From positions 1 to 64,000 of the forward strand of contig CALJIC010000035.1 in NCBI GenBank assembly GCA_937974195.1: DNA of 64,000 nt. Reading direction: 5' to 3'. This stretch comes from an uncultured Roseiflexaceae bacterium. Its GTDB lineage: Bacteria; Chloroflexota; Chloroflexia; Chloroflexales; Roseiflexaceae. Position 1 is the first letter of the stretch, and every line of letters starts with the position of its first letter. The notes under the pieces were generated by a model, which was not told the DNA's origin, made no database searches, and saw nothing but the letters and a program-made list of their open reading frames with translations. Below are positions 49,915 to 60,820 of this stretch, in pieces. The translations under genes were made by a program, and so were the position numbers.

Positions 49915-49998
49915 TGGCGATCCGCCTGTACGTTACCTGCGACAGGCTGCACATGCCCGTCGCACGTTCAGCGTTCCAACGCGCGGCGTCCCGGCGCA

Positions 49999-51090
49999 CT
50001 AGCCCGCCGCCAGCCGCCCCAAGATCTCCTCCGCGGTCTGCTCCGGCGTCTTGCCCGCTGTGTACACCGTGATCGTCGCCAGCTCGCGCGGCAGCCGGTG
50101 GGCCAGCAGGTAGCGGTTGAGATCCGAGCCGTCGATGCGGTCGGTCATGCGATCGCGCAGGATCGCCACCGACTCGTCTTTGTCCGGCGAGGGCAGCAGC
50201 AGCACGACGTTGCGGAAGGGCGCCAGCGCGGCCCGAGCGCGCTCCATGTGTTCGGGCTGCTCGTACACCGAGTGGCCGGCGCCGAAGTCGATCACCTTGC
50301 CACGGTGCTCCGCCAGGATGCGCTCGACGGCGTGGACCTCGAACGGCTTCCAGTAGTCGAGCATCGCCTCTGCGCCGCCCTGCTCGGCGATCCGCCGCTG
50401 CTCCTCCTCGCTCCAGCCGATCTCCTTGTAGTACTCCCAGCGCACCTTGTCCACCGCGAGCTGCTGGCGCCCAAGCCGCTCGGCCAGCAGCTTGCCCACG
50501 GTGCTTTTGCCGGTGCCGATCGGCCCGATCAGCACTACGGTCTCGTCGGCCGGGTCCAGCGCCGCGAGCACGTCCTCGACGGTCTGCTCGGGTGTCCGGC
50601 CGTGGGTGTAGACCGTCTGCCGCGCGAGCGACTCATTCGCCGGGTGCCGCACGAAGTACTCGTTGATGTCCTGGCCGCGGTAGGTGAAGCGCTGGCGCTC
50701 CTCCAGCACGCGCGCCGCCTCCTCGCGGTCCGCGGACGGCAGCAGCAGCACGGTGGAATGCCCGCGCAGCGCGTCCCGCACCCGCCCCGCGTGCGCCTCG
50801 TCGTCATAGGCGATCTGCAGCGCGCCCAGCTCGACCACCTGGCCGGCGTGCTCCGCCAGGGCCTTCTCGACCGCGAGCGCCTCGAACGGGCGCATGAAGC
50901 CGTACCAGCCCTCGAAGCGCCCCTGCTCCCAGGCCCGCCTGGCGTCATCCCAGCTGATCCCGTGCGCCTCGTGGTAGCGGCCCGCGTCCGCTCCCAGGTT
51001 GTAGAACGGCCGCCCCAGCCGCTCGGCGAGCAGCCTCCCGACCGCCGTCTTGCCGGCCTTGCCCGGGCCGATCAGCGTGATGTCGCCCAT
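49999..51090 (-). CDS. Tandem shikimate kinase-like P-loop protein inside the nuo cluster
   Basis: A 363-residue protein made of two homologous P-loop domains. Domain 1 (1-178) has Walker A GPGKAGKT (8-15). Domain 2 (183-363) has GPIGTGKS (189-196). The halves share FMRPFEALAVEKALAEH / YWKPFEVHAVERILAEH, QVVELGA / KVIDFGA and VYTHGRTPEQTVEDVL / VYTAGKTPEQTAEEIL, showing an internal duplication. The fold looks like shikimate/gluconate kinases, but the usual shikimate-binding GGG and DxD motifs are not recognisable. A nucleotide-dependent kinase or assembly/regulatory NTPase is possible. It is separated from nuoM by six bases and from nuoM2 by 84, so it is almost certainly cotranscribed with complex I. 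No known complex I subunit or assembly factor matches it. Confidence 0.85.
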   Translation of the reverse strand: MGDITLIGPGKAGKTAVGRLLAERLGRPFYNLGADAGRYHEAHGISWDDARRAWEQGRFEGWYGFMRPFEALAVEKALAEHAGQVVELGALQIAYDDEAHAGRVRDALRGHSTVLLLPSADREEAARVLEERQRFTYRGQDINEYFVRHPANESLARQTVYTHGRTPEQTVEDVLAALDPADETVVLIGPIGTGKSTVGKLLAERLGRQQLAVDKVRWEYYKEIGWSEEEQRRIAEQGGAEAMLDYWKPFEVHAVERILAEHRGKVIDFGAGHSVYEQPEHMERARAALAPFRNVVLLLPSPDKDESVAILRDRMTDRIDGSDLNRYLLAHRLPRELATITVYTAGKTPEQTAEEILGRLAAG

Positions 51091-51096
51091 TGCAGC

Positions 51097-52779
51097 CTAC
51101 GCTCCTGTCAGCAGCCGGGCGAAGGTGCTCGCCAGCTCCGTCGCCGCCCAGTTCGAGAGGTCCATGACCGGCGCGGGGTAGAGTCCCAGCACGACCAGCA
51201 GCCCCAGCAGCGGCCACGCCGCCTGGAGGGGCGGCCCCGCGTGGCTGCCCTGCGGCTCCTCGCCCCGCAGCGGCCCGTGGAAGATCTGCCCGTACATGCG
51301 CAGCAGCGCCAGCGCCGTCACCACCAGCCCGATCGTCGCCAGCAGCGTGAACAGCGGCAGCGTGGCCCACGCGCCGCGCATGATGAAGAACTCGCCGACG
51401 AACCCGGCCAGCCCCGGCAGCCCCAGGTTGGCGAACACCGCGACGCCCATCGCGCCCGCCAGCGCCGGCATCGTCCTGCGCAGCCCGCCCAGCGCGCCGA
51501 TCTCGTACGTCCCGGTGCGCGCCGCCAGCACGCCGGCCAGCAGGAACAGCGCGCCGGTCGAGAGGCCGTGCGCCACCATCTGGAACAGGGCGCCGTTCAC
51601 CGCGATCGCCCGGCTCTCGGCGCCGGCGGCCCCCGCGGTGGCTGCGGCGGCCACCGCCAGCCCGACGTAGCCCATGTGGTTGATCGAGGTGTAGCCGATC
51701 AGCCGCTTCAGGTCGCCGCGTACGTGGGCCAGCGCGCCGAACGCCCCCGCCACCACGCCCACCAGTGCCAGCGCGCCGATCGCCGGCCCGAAGTACTGCG
51801 CCGCCTCCGGCAGCAGCGGCAGCAGGATGCGCAGCATGCCGTAGCCGCCCATCTTCGACATCACCGCCGCGAGCAGGATCGACCCGGCGGTCGGCGCCTC
51901 GGCGTAGGCGTCCGGCAGCCAGGTGTGGAACGGCCAGATCGCCAGCTTGATCGCGAAGCCGATGAAGATCGCCCAGAACGCGATCGAGGTGTACAGCAGC
52001 GGGAACGGCCCGAGCACGCCCGTCAGACCGATCTCATCGACATAATTGAACAGGATCGTCTGCAGGCTCTGGCTCGCTCCCTCGGCGCCGAGCCCCTGCC
52101 CGAGCCTGCCGAGCGTGATCAGGTCGAAGGTCGGCACGCCGGCGCGCGCGGTGGCCACGTAGAAGAGCTGGAACAGCAGCAGCATGCCGACCGAGCCGGC
52201 CATGGTGTAGACGAAGAAGGTGAGCGCCGCCTTGCGCCTGCGCCGCTGCGCGTCCTCGTCCTGCGGGTGGGTGCGCCCCCAGTTCTGCACCAGGAAGAAG
52301 GCCGGCACCAGGCTGAACTCCCAGAAGATGAAGAAGAAGAAGAAGTTCAGCGCGACGAAGTAGCCGAGCATGGCCGCCTGGAGCAGGAACAGCAGCGCGT
52401 AGTGGGCCTTCACCCGCTCGGTCACCCCGAACGAGGCCAGCATGGCCACCGGCGCGATCACCGCGGTGAGCAGCACCAGCGGCAGGCTGATGCCGTCCAC
52501 GCCGACAAAGTAGTCGACCCGGATGGCCTGCACCCAGGCGACCTTCTCGACGAACTGGACGACCGCCTGCCCCTCGGCCACAGCGCGCGGCTCGAACCCG
52601 GCCCACACCACGGCCGCGATGCCGAGTGGCACGCACGACCACGCCGCGGCGCCCACCTTCACCAGGCGGTCATCGAGCCGCAGCGCGGCCGCCACGCCCA
52701 CCAGCAGCATCCCCACCAGCGGCGCGAGGATCAGCAGGGAGAGCCACGGCACGGCGCTCGGTTCAAGATACGTAGGCAT
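51097..52779 (-). CDS. nuoM: NADH-quinone oxidoreductase subunit M, first copy
   Basis: A 560-residue antiporter-like subunit of complex I. Seen: FFFIFWEFSLVPAFFLVQNWG (TM5 Glu), AIKLAIWPFHTWLPDAYAEAPTAGSILLAAVMSKMGGYG (TM7/8), DLKRLIGYTSINHMG, and FANLGLPGLAGFVGEFFIM (Glu at the TM12 position). The loop RRRRKAALTFFVYTMAG is the usual membrane-entry arginine-rich stretch. It lies between nuoL and the tandem kinase-like gene, 105 bases after nuoL. Slightly longer than the second NuoM (506). Confidence 0.96.
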   Translation of the reverse strand: MPTYLEPSAVPWLSLLILAPLVGMLLVGVAAALRLDDRLVKVGAAAWSCVPLGIAAVVWAGFEPRAVAEGQAVVQFVEKVAWVQAIRVDYFVGVDGISLPLVLLTAVIAPVAMLASFGVTERVKAHYALLFLLQAAMLGYFVALNFFFFFIFWEFSLVPAFFLVQNWGRTHPQDEDAQRRRRKAALTFFVYTMAGSVGMLLLFQLFYVATARAGVPTFDLITLGRLGQGLGAEGASQSLQTILFNYVDEIGLTGVLGPFPLLYTSIAFWAIFIGFAIKLAIWPFHTWLPDAYAEAPTAGSILLAAVMSKMGGYGMLRILLPLLPEAAQYFGPAIGALALVGVVAGAFGALAHVRGDLKRLIGYTSINHMGYVGLAVAAAATAGAAGAESRAIAVNGALFQMVAHGLSTGALFLLAGVLAARTGTYEIGALGGLRRTMPALAGAMGVAVFANLGLPGLAGFVGEFFIMRGAWATLPLFTLLATIGLVVTALALLRMYGQIFHGPLRGEEPQGSHAGPPLQAAWPLLGLLVVLGLYPAPVMDLSNWAATELASTFARLLTGA

Positions 52780-52884
52780 CGCAGGGCTCCAACATCTCGC
52801 CAGGGCTCAGGAGCAGCTCTCAGAAACAGCCGGACGAAACGCCCATCTCTCCGCGCTCCCGGCGGCCCGCACCGTCACGGGCGG

Positions 52885-55098
<2,214 letters not shown>

Positions 55099-55203
55099 AG
55101 CTCTCTCTGTCAGTTGTCGAACGGCGGAACGTCTCTGGCCGCGAAGATGCAGTGCTGACTATCGACAGCCGCGCACAGCCTGCCACGTGCGGCGCGCAGC
55201 CGC

Positions 55204-55530
55204 TCACCCTCTCAGGCTGTCCACCTCATCCGCGTTGATCGTCCGCCGCGCCCGGTAGATCGCGATGATCATCGCCAGCCCCACCGCCGCCTCGGCCGCC
55301 GCCACGGCGATCACAAACAGCGCGAAGATCGGCCCGGCCACGACGTTCGGCTCGATATAGCGCCAGAACGCCACGAGGTTGATGTTCACCGCGTTGAGCA
55401 TCAGCTCGATGCCCAGCAGGATGCCGACCGTGTTGCGCCGCGAGAGCGCCCCGAACAGGCCGATGCAGAACAGCCCCGCGGCCAGCACTAGCACCCAGGA
55501 GAGCGGCACCGCTTCGACGATTGAGGGCAT
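55204..55530 (-). CDS. nuoK: NADH-quinone oxidoreductase subunit K
   Basis: A 108-residue membrane subunit with three helices, homologous to MrpC. The key membrane glutamates are present in GIELMLNAVNINL and AAAEAAVGLAMII. Normal length for the family. It lies between nuoJ (41 bases upstream) and nuoL (105 bases downstream). Confidence 0.96.
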   Translation of the reverse strand: MPSIVEAVPLSWVLVLAAGLFCIGLFGALSRRNTVGILLGIELMLNAVNINLVAFWRYIEPNVVAGPIFALFVIAVAAAEAAVGLAMIIAIYRARRTINADEVDSLRG

Positions 55531-55571
55531 GCGAACCTCGTAACCTGAAGTAATGCGCGATTCGATGACCC

Positions 55572-56207
55572 CTAGCCTTCCTCGGCCGTGGGGACGTTGG
55601 CCGGCGCCGCCGGCACCTCAGGGCGCGCAGCTCCCTCCTGCAGCCTCCGCAGCCGCACCTGCTCGGCCAGCGTCAGCACGCGCCGCCGCCGCTCGCGCCC
55701 CTCGAAGGCGATCACGATCGCGCCCACCAGCGCCACCAGCAGCAGGATCGACGCGACCTCGAACGGCAGCAGGTACTCGCGCATGAACGCCGTGCCGATC
55801 TCGCGCGCGGACGCGATGCCGGCGGGCTGGCCGGGCGAAGGCGGGGGCACGGTCGCCCACCCGGTGGTCATCGCCGTCGGCACCATGATCAGCCCGAACA
55901 GCGCCCCGGACACCACCAGCGCCAGCCACCAGCGGCGGTGGAGCTGGCGGTCGTCCGCGCCGCTCGTGTCGCGGGTCAGCATGATCGCGAACAGGATCAG
56001 GATGGCGATCGCGCCGGCGTACACCAGCACCTGGGCCACGCCGAGGAACTCGGCCTCCATCAGGAAGTACAGCGCCCCGACGGCGAAGAACGAGGCGACC
56101 AGCCACAGGGCCGCGTGGATGATGTTCTTGACGCTGACCACCATCACGGCCGAGAACAGGATGAAGGCGGCCAGGATCAGGAACAGCGCCATGATCAACG
56201 TGTTCAT
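55572..56207 (-). CDS. nuoJ: NADH-quinone oxidoreductase subunit J
   Basis: A 211-residue membrane subunit with five helices. Seen: NIIHAALWLVASFFAVGALYFLMEAEFLGVAQVLVYAGAIAILILFAIML (helices 2 and 3, the latter with the family's central glycine-containing break). A Pro-rich loop at 125-140 and a helix ending in VALVGAIVIAFEGRERRRR follow. The C-terminal 45 residues are charged and Ala-rich, a modest extension. Upstream, 123 bases separate it from nuoH, including a CGCGATGCGCG palindrome. Confidence 0.94.
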   Translation of the reverse strand: MNTLIMALFLILAAFILFSAVMVVSVKNIIHAALWLVASFFAVGALYFLMEAEFLGVAQVLVYAGAIAILILFAIMLTRDTSGADDRQLHRRWWLALVVSGALFGLIMVPTAMTTGWATVPPPSPGQPAGIASAREIGTAFMREYLLPFEVASILLLVALVGAIVIAFEGRERRRRVLTLAEQVRLRRLQEGAARPEVPAAPANVPTAEEG

Positions 56208-56330
56208 AGGAATATCTCAACGCTCATACGTAGCGCGATGCGCGCTGCGTAACAGCTGGCTCTGACGTTGACTCGGCGCGGCGAAGCCGAATCTGCTCGC
56301 CCTCTGGTCGCGCGTCACGCGGCGGCGCGC

Positions 56331-57602
56331 TCACACAGGCTCAGGCGCGAGCTCCTCAGCCTCCTCCCGCTGGTTGACCAGCAGGACCCAGTAGTAGGCC
56401 GCGCCGTTCAGGGCGGCCGTCAGCACGAACGCCAGCAGCGCCCGCAGCCACCCCTCCGTAGCGTCCAGGTTCAGCACGCCCGACCACTGCGCGGCGCTCC
56501 ACTGGGTGATCGCGACCCACAGCGCGCAGCTCGCCAGGTTCACCAGCGCCAGCGGGAGCAGGTACTTCCAGGCGAAGCCCATCAGCTGGTCCACCCGCAG
56601 CCGCGGGAACGCGCCGCGGATCCAGACCATCACGAAGATCAGCAGCACCGCCTTGCCGACCATGTAGACCATCGACAGCAGGGCGGCGGCGATCTCGCCC
56701 CAGCCGGGGATCGCTGCCAGCCACGCGACGCCCGGGCCCTGCCAGCCCCCGAGGAACAGCACCACCGCGACCATCGAGAGCACGAAGTTCAGGATGTACT
56801 GCCCGAGGTAGAACAGCGCGAACTTCATGCCGCTGTACTCGGTCATGTAGCCGGCCACGATCTCGGAGTCGGCCTCGGGGATGTCGAACGGCGTGCGCTC
56901 ACCCTCGGCGAGCACGCAGATGTAGAAGATGATGAAGCCAACCAGCCCGGGCGGCGTGAACACATACCAGCCGAGCCCCAGGTCCGGCGCGCCGGGGATG
57001 CTCGTCCCCACGATCGGCAGGCCGGCCTGCTGCTCGGCGATGCTCACCAGCGACATGGTGCCCGCCAGCAGCACCGCGCCCAGCAGCGCCGTCACCCCCG
57101 GGATCTCGTACGAGACCACCTGCGCCACGGCCCGCATCGCGCCCAGCAGGGCGAACTTGTTGTTCGACCCCCAGCCGGCCATCATCAGCCCGATGCCGGA
57201 GACCGAGGCAACGGCCGCTATGAACAGCGCCGCGCTGCTGATGTCTGCCGGAACCAGGCCGCGCCCCCACGGCACGACGGCGAGCGTGAACCCGACCGCC
57301 GCCAGGGACACCACCGGCGCGAGCAGGTGCACCCACCTGTCGGCCGCCGCCGGGACGATGTCCTCCTTGGTGAAGAGCTTGGCGCCGTCGGCGACCAGCT
57401 GCAGCAGCCCCGCCGGGCCTACGCGGTTGGGGCCGAGCCGGTCCTGCATACGCGCGACGCCCCGCCGCTCGATCCACACCAGCGCCATTGTCAGCACCGC
57501 CGCGATCGTGAGCAGCAGCGCGGCCACGATCAGGTAGGCGATCAGGGCGATCAGCCAGTCGGGCGCGATATCGCTCAGCAGCGAGCGCAGTATATCGACC
57601 AT
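56331..57602 (-). CDS. nuoH: NADH-quinone oxidoreductase subunit H
   Basis: The quinone-site membrane subunit, 423 residues with eight or nine helices. Seen: VWIERRGVARMQDRLGPNRVGPAGLLQLVADGAKLFTKED, the conserved loop GERTPFDIPEADSEIVAGYMTEYSGMKFALFYLGQY, and WIRGAFPRLRVDQLMGFAWKYLLPLALVN. The charged residues of the E-channel region are intact. It is longer than E. coli NuoH (325) mainly by loops and extra C-terminal helices (RALLAFVLTAALNGAAYYWVLLVNQREEAEE). It follows nuoI by 45 bases. Confidence 0.95.
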   Translation of the reverse strand: MVDILRSLLSDIAPDWLIALIAYLIVAALLLTIAAVLTMALVWIERRGVARMQDRLGPNRVGPAGLLQLVADGAKLFTKEDIVPAAADRWVHLLAPVVSLAAVGFTLAVVPWGRGLVPADISSAALFIAAVASVSGIGLMMAGWGSNNKFALLGAMRAVAQVVSYEIPGVTALLGAVLLAGTMSLVSIAEQQAGLPIVGTSIPGAPDLGLGWYVFTPPGLVGFIIFYICVLAEGERTPFDIPEADSEIVAGYMTEYSGMKFALFYLGQYILNFVLSMVAVVLFLGGWQGPGVAWLAAIPGWGEIAAALLSMVYMVGKAVLLIFVMVWIRGAFPRLRVDQLMGFAWKYLLPLALVNLASCALWVAITQWSAAQWSGVLNLDATEGWLRALLAFVLTAALNGAAYYWVLLVNQREEAEELAPEPV

Positions 57603-57647
57603 AGCGGAGATCCTGTCAGTTGGGCGCGTATCGCCGGCGCTCGGGCG

Positions 57648-58868
57648 TCACTCGCTTGGCGGTCCGCCCTCGTCTGGCTTCTGGCCGCTCTGCGCAGCCT
57701 TCTTGGCGGCGTTGGCGGCCCGGATGGCGGCCAGGCGCGCGGCCTTGTCGTCGGCCGGCGTGGCCGATGGCGTCGCGATCAGCTCCTGTGCGCCGGTGTT
57801 CTCTGGCGCGGGCGCGGCCGGCGGGCTTGTGCCTCCGTCCACGGCGGTGGCCTTTTTGGCGGCGTTGGCGGCTCGGATGGCGGCGAGGCGCGCGGCCTTG
57901 TCGTCGGCCGGCGTGGCCGGCGGCGCTGCGGCGGCTGTGGTGGATGTAGGGGGCGATTCGGCAGCGGGCGCCGCCTCAGCCGGAGCGGGCGTCCCTTGGT
58001 CCTGCTGCTCCGCCGCGCGGGCGGCCTTCGCAGCGTTACGCGCCCGGATGGCGGCCAGGCGCGCGGCCTTGTCCTCGGCGGACGCCGGCGCCGCCGGGGC
58101 TGCGGGTGCAGCGGCCTCTGGTCCCGGAGCGGGGACCGCTGGCGGCGGGCTCGCAGGGCTAGGCTCTGCAGGTCGAGCAGCTGCGCCGTCGGCGCCCGGC
58201 GCCCTCTCCGCTGCGCCCTGCGACCGTAAGCGCTCCGCTACCTGTGGCGCGACGCCGATCAGGCCGCTGCGGCGCCGCACGTTGCCCTGCAGCTTCTTGT
58301 AGGCGCTGTCCTTCACCTCGGCCCACATCGTGGGCGCGAGCCGCTCGTAGTACGAGACCGGCCGGTCGAGCTGCTCCTTGTTCAGCGTCAGCCCGCCGTG
58401 CACATCGGTGGAGAGCTCGAACTCGTGGTCCATCTTGATCGCGTCGAACGGGCAGACCTCGGCGCACAGGCCGCAGCTCATGCACGCGTCGTACTCGATC
58501 AGGAACTCCGCCACCGCCGGCACAGGCTTCCCAGTCGCCGGGTCCCGCTCCTGTGTCATGTGGATGACCTGCGGCGGGCAGATGCGCTCGCACTGGAAGC
58601 ACGACGTGCACAGCTCCTGGCCGGTCTCGTCGTCGTACAGCAGGATCGGGAAGTTGCGGTATGCCTCTGGGAGCGGCAGGCGCTCCTCGGGGTACTGCAC
58701 GGTGAAGACGCCGCTCGTCTTGCTCGGGCTGTCGAGCTTCTTGGTGAAGGCGTCCCAGAAGTGCCGGATCACCACATCCAGCCCGTTGAGCAGCCCTTTC
58801 CCCGTGCGCAGCCTGTCGACGTTGCGCTCGACGACGTAGACTTTGCCGCGTTCGACTTCGATCGTCAT
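57648..58868 (-). CDS. nuoI: NADH-quinone oxidoreductase subunit I with repetitive Ala/Pro tail
   Basis: Carries the two [4Fe-4S] clusters N6a and N6b: C87, C90, C93, C97 (CTSCFQCERICP) and C129, C132, C135, C139 (CMSCGLCAEVCP). The core is residues 1 to about 200, normal for NuoI. Residues 205-406 are an Ala/Pro-rich extension with three copies of an 18-residue helical unit (DKAARLAAIRAANAAKKA) at about 265-282, 322-339 and 373-390, joined by Pro/Ala/Thr linkers. Their DNA copies are also near-identical. ATG 58868 (MTIEVERGKVYVV) is taken because the open frame to 58940 lies in a repeat-bearing gap. The tail's role is unknown. Confidence 0.93.
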   Translation of the reverse strand: MTIEVERGKVYVVERNVDRLRTGKGLLNGLDVVIRHFWDAFTKKLDSPSKTSGVFTVQYPEERLPLPEAYRNFPILLYDDETGQELCTSCFQCERICPPQVIHMTQERDPATGKPVPAVAEFLIEYDACMSCGLCAEVCPFDAIKMDHEFELSTDVHGGLTLNKEQLDRPVSYYERLAPTMWAEVKDSAYKKLQGNVRRRSGLIGVAPQVAERLRSQGAAERAPGADGAAARPAEPSPASPPPAVPAPGPEAAAPAAPAAPASAEDKAARLAAIRARNAAKAARAAEQQDQGTPAPAEAAPAAESPPTSTTAAAAPPATPADDKAARLAAIRAANAAKKATAVDGGTSPPAAPAPENTGAQELIATPSATPADDKAARLAAIRAANAAKKAAQSGQKPDEGGPPSE

Positions 58869-58894
58869 AGGCTGCCTCTCGTACCACCGAGCGC

Positions 58895-59035
58895 CGGAGG
58901 CTGCAGGCGCTCTCGCACTACTTCGTGCCCTCCGCACCACCGCGGATTAGCTCTGCGTGTCTCCCGTTGGGGCGCTGCATGCCGCGCCCGTACGTCCGTG
59001 CCCTCCGCGCCCTCCGTGGATTGTCACCGGTCCAC
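58895..59035. repeat. CACGGAGGGC repeat between nuoD and nuoI
   Basis: On the minus strand, 2 bases after the nuoD TGA stop: ATCCACGGAGGGCGCGGAGGGC followed by ACGGACGTACGG. A second, diverged inverted set (GCACTACTTCGTGCCCTCCGC on the plus strand) lies at about 58915-58940. The same family as 38053-38132 and 46464-46575. Confidence 0.65.
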
Positions 59036-60148
59036 TTCGCCCATCACGATGTCGATACTGCCGAGGATCACCACCACGTCCGCCACCTTGTGCCCGCGGC
59101 ACATATCGGCCAGCGGCGTCAGGTTGATGAACGACGGCGAGCGCACCTTGTAGCGGTAGGGCCGGTCGCTGCCGTCGCTCACCAGGTAGAAGCCGAGCTC
59201 GCCCTTCGGCGACTCGACCCGCCCATAGGCGTCGCCGGGGGGCGGCCGCAGCGCCTTCTGGCGGCCGATGCTCGCCATGGAGGGGTTGATGTGCCCGCCC
59301 TTGGCGTCCGGCAGGCGCTCGATCACCTGCTGGAGGATGCGGTAGCTCTGGCGCATCTCCTCGATCCGCACCAGGAAGCGGTCGTACACGTCGCCCACCG
59401 ACCCGATCGGCACGTCGAAGTCGAGCTCGCCGTACACGCTGTAGGGCTCGGCCTTGCGCACGTCGTAGGGGATCCCCGAGGCGCGCAGCACCGGCCCGGT
59501 GACGCTGTACGAGACCGCCACCTCCTTCGGCAGGATGCCGACGTTCACGCAGCGCGCGAGCAGGATCTCGTTCTCGCGCAGCAGCCGCTCGAACTCGTCG
59601 AAGAACGGCGGCAGCGCGCGCATCAGCTCCTTGAGCCGCGGCATGAACTCGGGCGGCAGGTCGCGCCACACCCCGCCGAAGCGGAAGTAGTTGCACATCA
59701 TGCGCGCGCCGGAGGCCATCTCGAACAGGTCGAGGATCTTCTCGCGCTCGCGCATCCCGAACGCCAGCGGCGTCTGCCAGGCGCCCATGTCGTTGAGCAT
59801 GAAGCCCACCGCCGCGGCGTGGTTGAGGATGCGCGTCAGCTCGGCCATCAGCACGCGGATATACTCGGCCCGCTCGGGCACCTCGATCCCCGCCAGCCGC
59901 TCCACCGCCACCGCCAGCCCGAAGTTGTTCGCCATGGAGTTGAAGTAGTCCAGCCGGTCGGTGTAGGGCATGGACTGGATGTAGGTCGAGACCTCGGCGA
60001 GCTGTTCGTGGTTGCGGTGCAGGTAGCCGAACACCGGCCGCAGGTCGACGACGGTCTCGCCGTCCACGGTCACTTCCAGGCGGAACACCCCGTGCGTAGA
60101 CGGGTGCTGCGGGCCGATATTGATCTGGAGCTCTTGGGTCTGGAGCAT
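59024..60148 (-). CDS. nuoD: NADH-quinone oxidoreductase subunit D
   Basis: The 49-kDa-type subunit that forms the quinone pocket with NuoB. It is 374 residues. Seen: NIGPQHPSTHGVFRLEVTVDGE, GYLHRNHEQLAE, MPYTDRLDYFNSMANNFG, GARMMCNYFRFGGVWRDLP, the ARCVNVGILP segment, GHINPSMASIGRQKALRPPPGDAYGRVESPKGELGFYLVSDG, and a C-terminus ending DIVMGEVDR. The hydrogenase-type cysteines are absent, as expected for complex I. It is not fused to NuoC. It follows nuoC by 108 bases containing an imperfect inverted repeat. Confidence 0.96.
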   Translation of the reverse strand: MLQTQELQINIGPQHPSTHGVFRLEVTVDGETVVDLRPVFGYLHRNHEQLAEVSTYIQSMPYTDRLDYFNSMANNFGLAVAVERLAGIEVPERAEYIRVLMAELTRILNHAAAVGFMLNDMGAWQTPLAFGMREREKILDLFEMASGARMMCNYFRFGGVWRDLPPEFMPRLKELMRALPPFFDEFERLLRENEILLARCVNVGILPKEVAVSYSVTGPVLRASGIPYDVRKAEPYSVYGELDFDVPIGSVGDVYDRFLVRIEEMRQSYRILQQVIERLPDAKGGHINPSMASIGRQKALRPPPGDAYGRVESPKGELGFYLVSDGSDRPYRYKVRSPSFINLTPLADMCRGHKVADVVVILGSIDIVMGEVDR

Positions 60149-60256
60149 GCGCGTCAGAAGCTGGTCGTCAGAAGCCAGTCCTCAGCAGCTGGCGCGCGGC
60201 GGGGGGAGATGTTGTGGTACGGTGCGCCGCGGAGCGGTTCAGCTGCTGCGCGCTGG

Positions 60257-60820
60257 CTACTCCTCGTCCTCGCTGGCCAAGTACTTGTCCCCCTGCTTCG
60301 GGAAATCCTTGCGCATGGGGAAGCCCTCGAACTCCTCCCACATGTACACCCGCCTCAGGTCCGGGTGGCCGGGGAAGATCACGCCGTACAGGTCGTACGC
60401 CTCGCGCTCCTGCAGGTCCGCGCCCGGCCACTCCGGCGTGAGCGACGGCACGGAGGGGTTGTCGCGCGGGACGCGCGTCTTCACCACCAGCGGCGGGCCG
60501 CCCTGCAGGCTGTAGAAGTGGTACACCAGCTCGATCACGCCGTCGGCGATGTAGTCGACCGCGGTGATGTTCGAGAGATACGTGTAGCCGAGCGTGTCGC
60601 GCAGGTAGCGCGCCACCTCCGGCAGGCGCTCGGCGTGCACCACGGCGTCGTCGGTCGCGAGCAGGTTGGGCGGCCCCTCCTCGCCGCGCCGCGCCCGCGG
60701 GCTCGGTGCTGCCGCCTCGCCCTCCTCGGCGGGCCGTGGGCGGCGCGGCGTCGGCGCCAGGGCGCCGGGGAGATCCTGCTCGAGCCGCTGGCGGAACTCC
60801 TCACTGCTGAGCGGCGTCAT
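60257..60820 (-). CDS. nuoC: NADH-quinone oxidoreductase subunit C
   Basis: The 30-kDa-type hydrophilic subunit, 187 residues. The first 60 residues are a Pro/Arg/Ala-rich N-terminal extension. The conserved core runs from LLATDDAVVHAERLPEVARYLRD through YLSNITAVDYI and YHFYSLQGGPPLVVKTRVPRDNPSVPSL. The signature EREAYDLYGVIFPGHPDLRRVYMWEEFEGFPMRKDFPK is complete. Start ATG 60820 overlaps the end of nuoB by 20 bases, indicating translational coupling. Confidence 0.94.
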   Translation of the reverse strand: MTPLSSEEFRQRLEQDLPGALAPTPRRPRPAEEGEAAAPSPRARRGEEGPPNLLATDDAVVHAERLPEVARYLRDTLGYTYLSNITAVDYIADGVIELVYHFYSLQGGPPLVVKTRVPRDNPSVPSLTPEWPGADLQEREAYDLYGVIFPGHPDLRRVYMWEEFEGFPMRKDFPKQGDKYLASEDEE

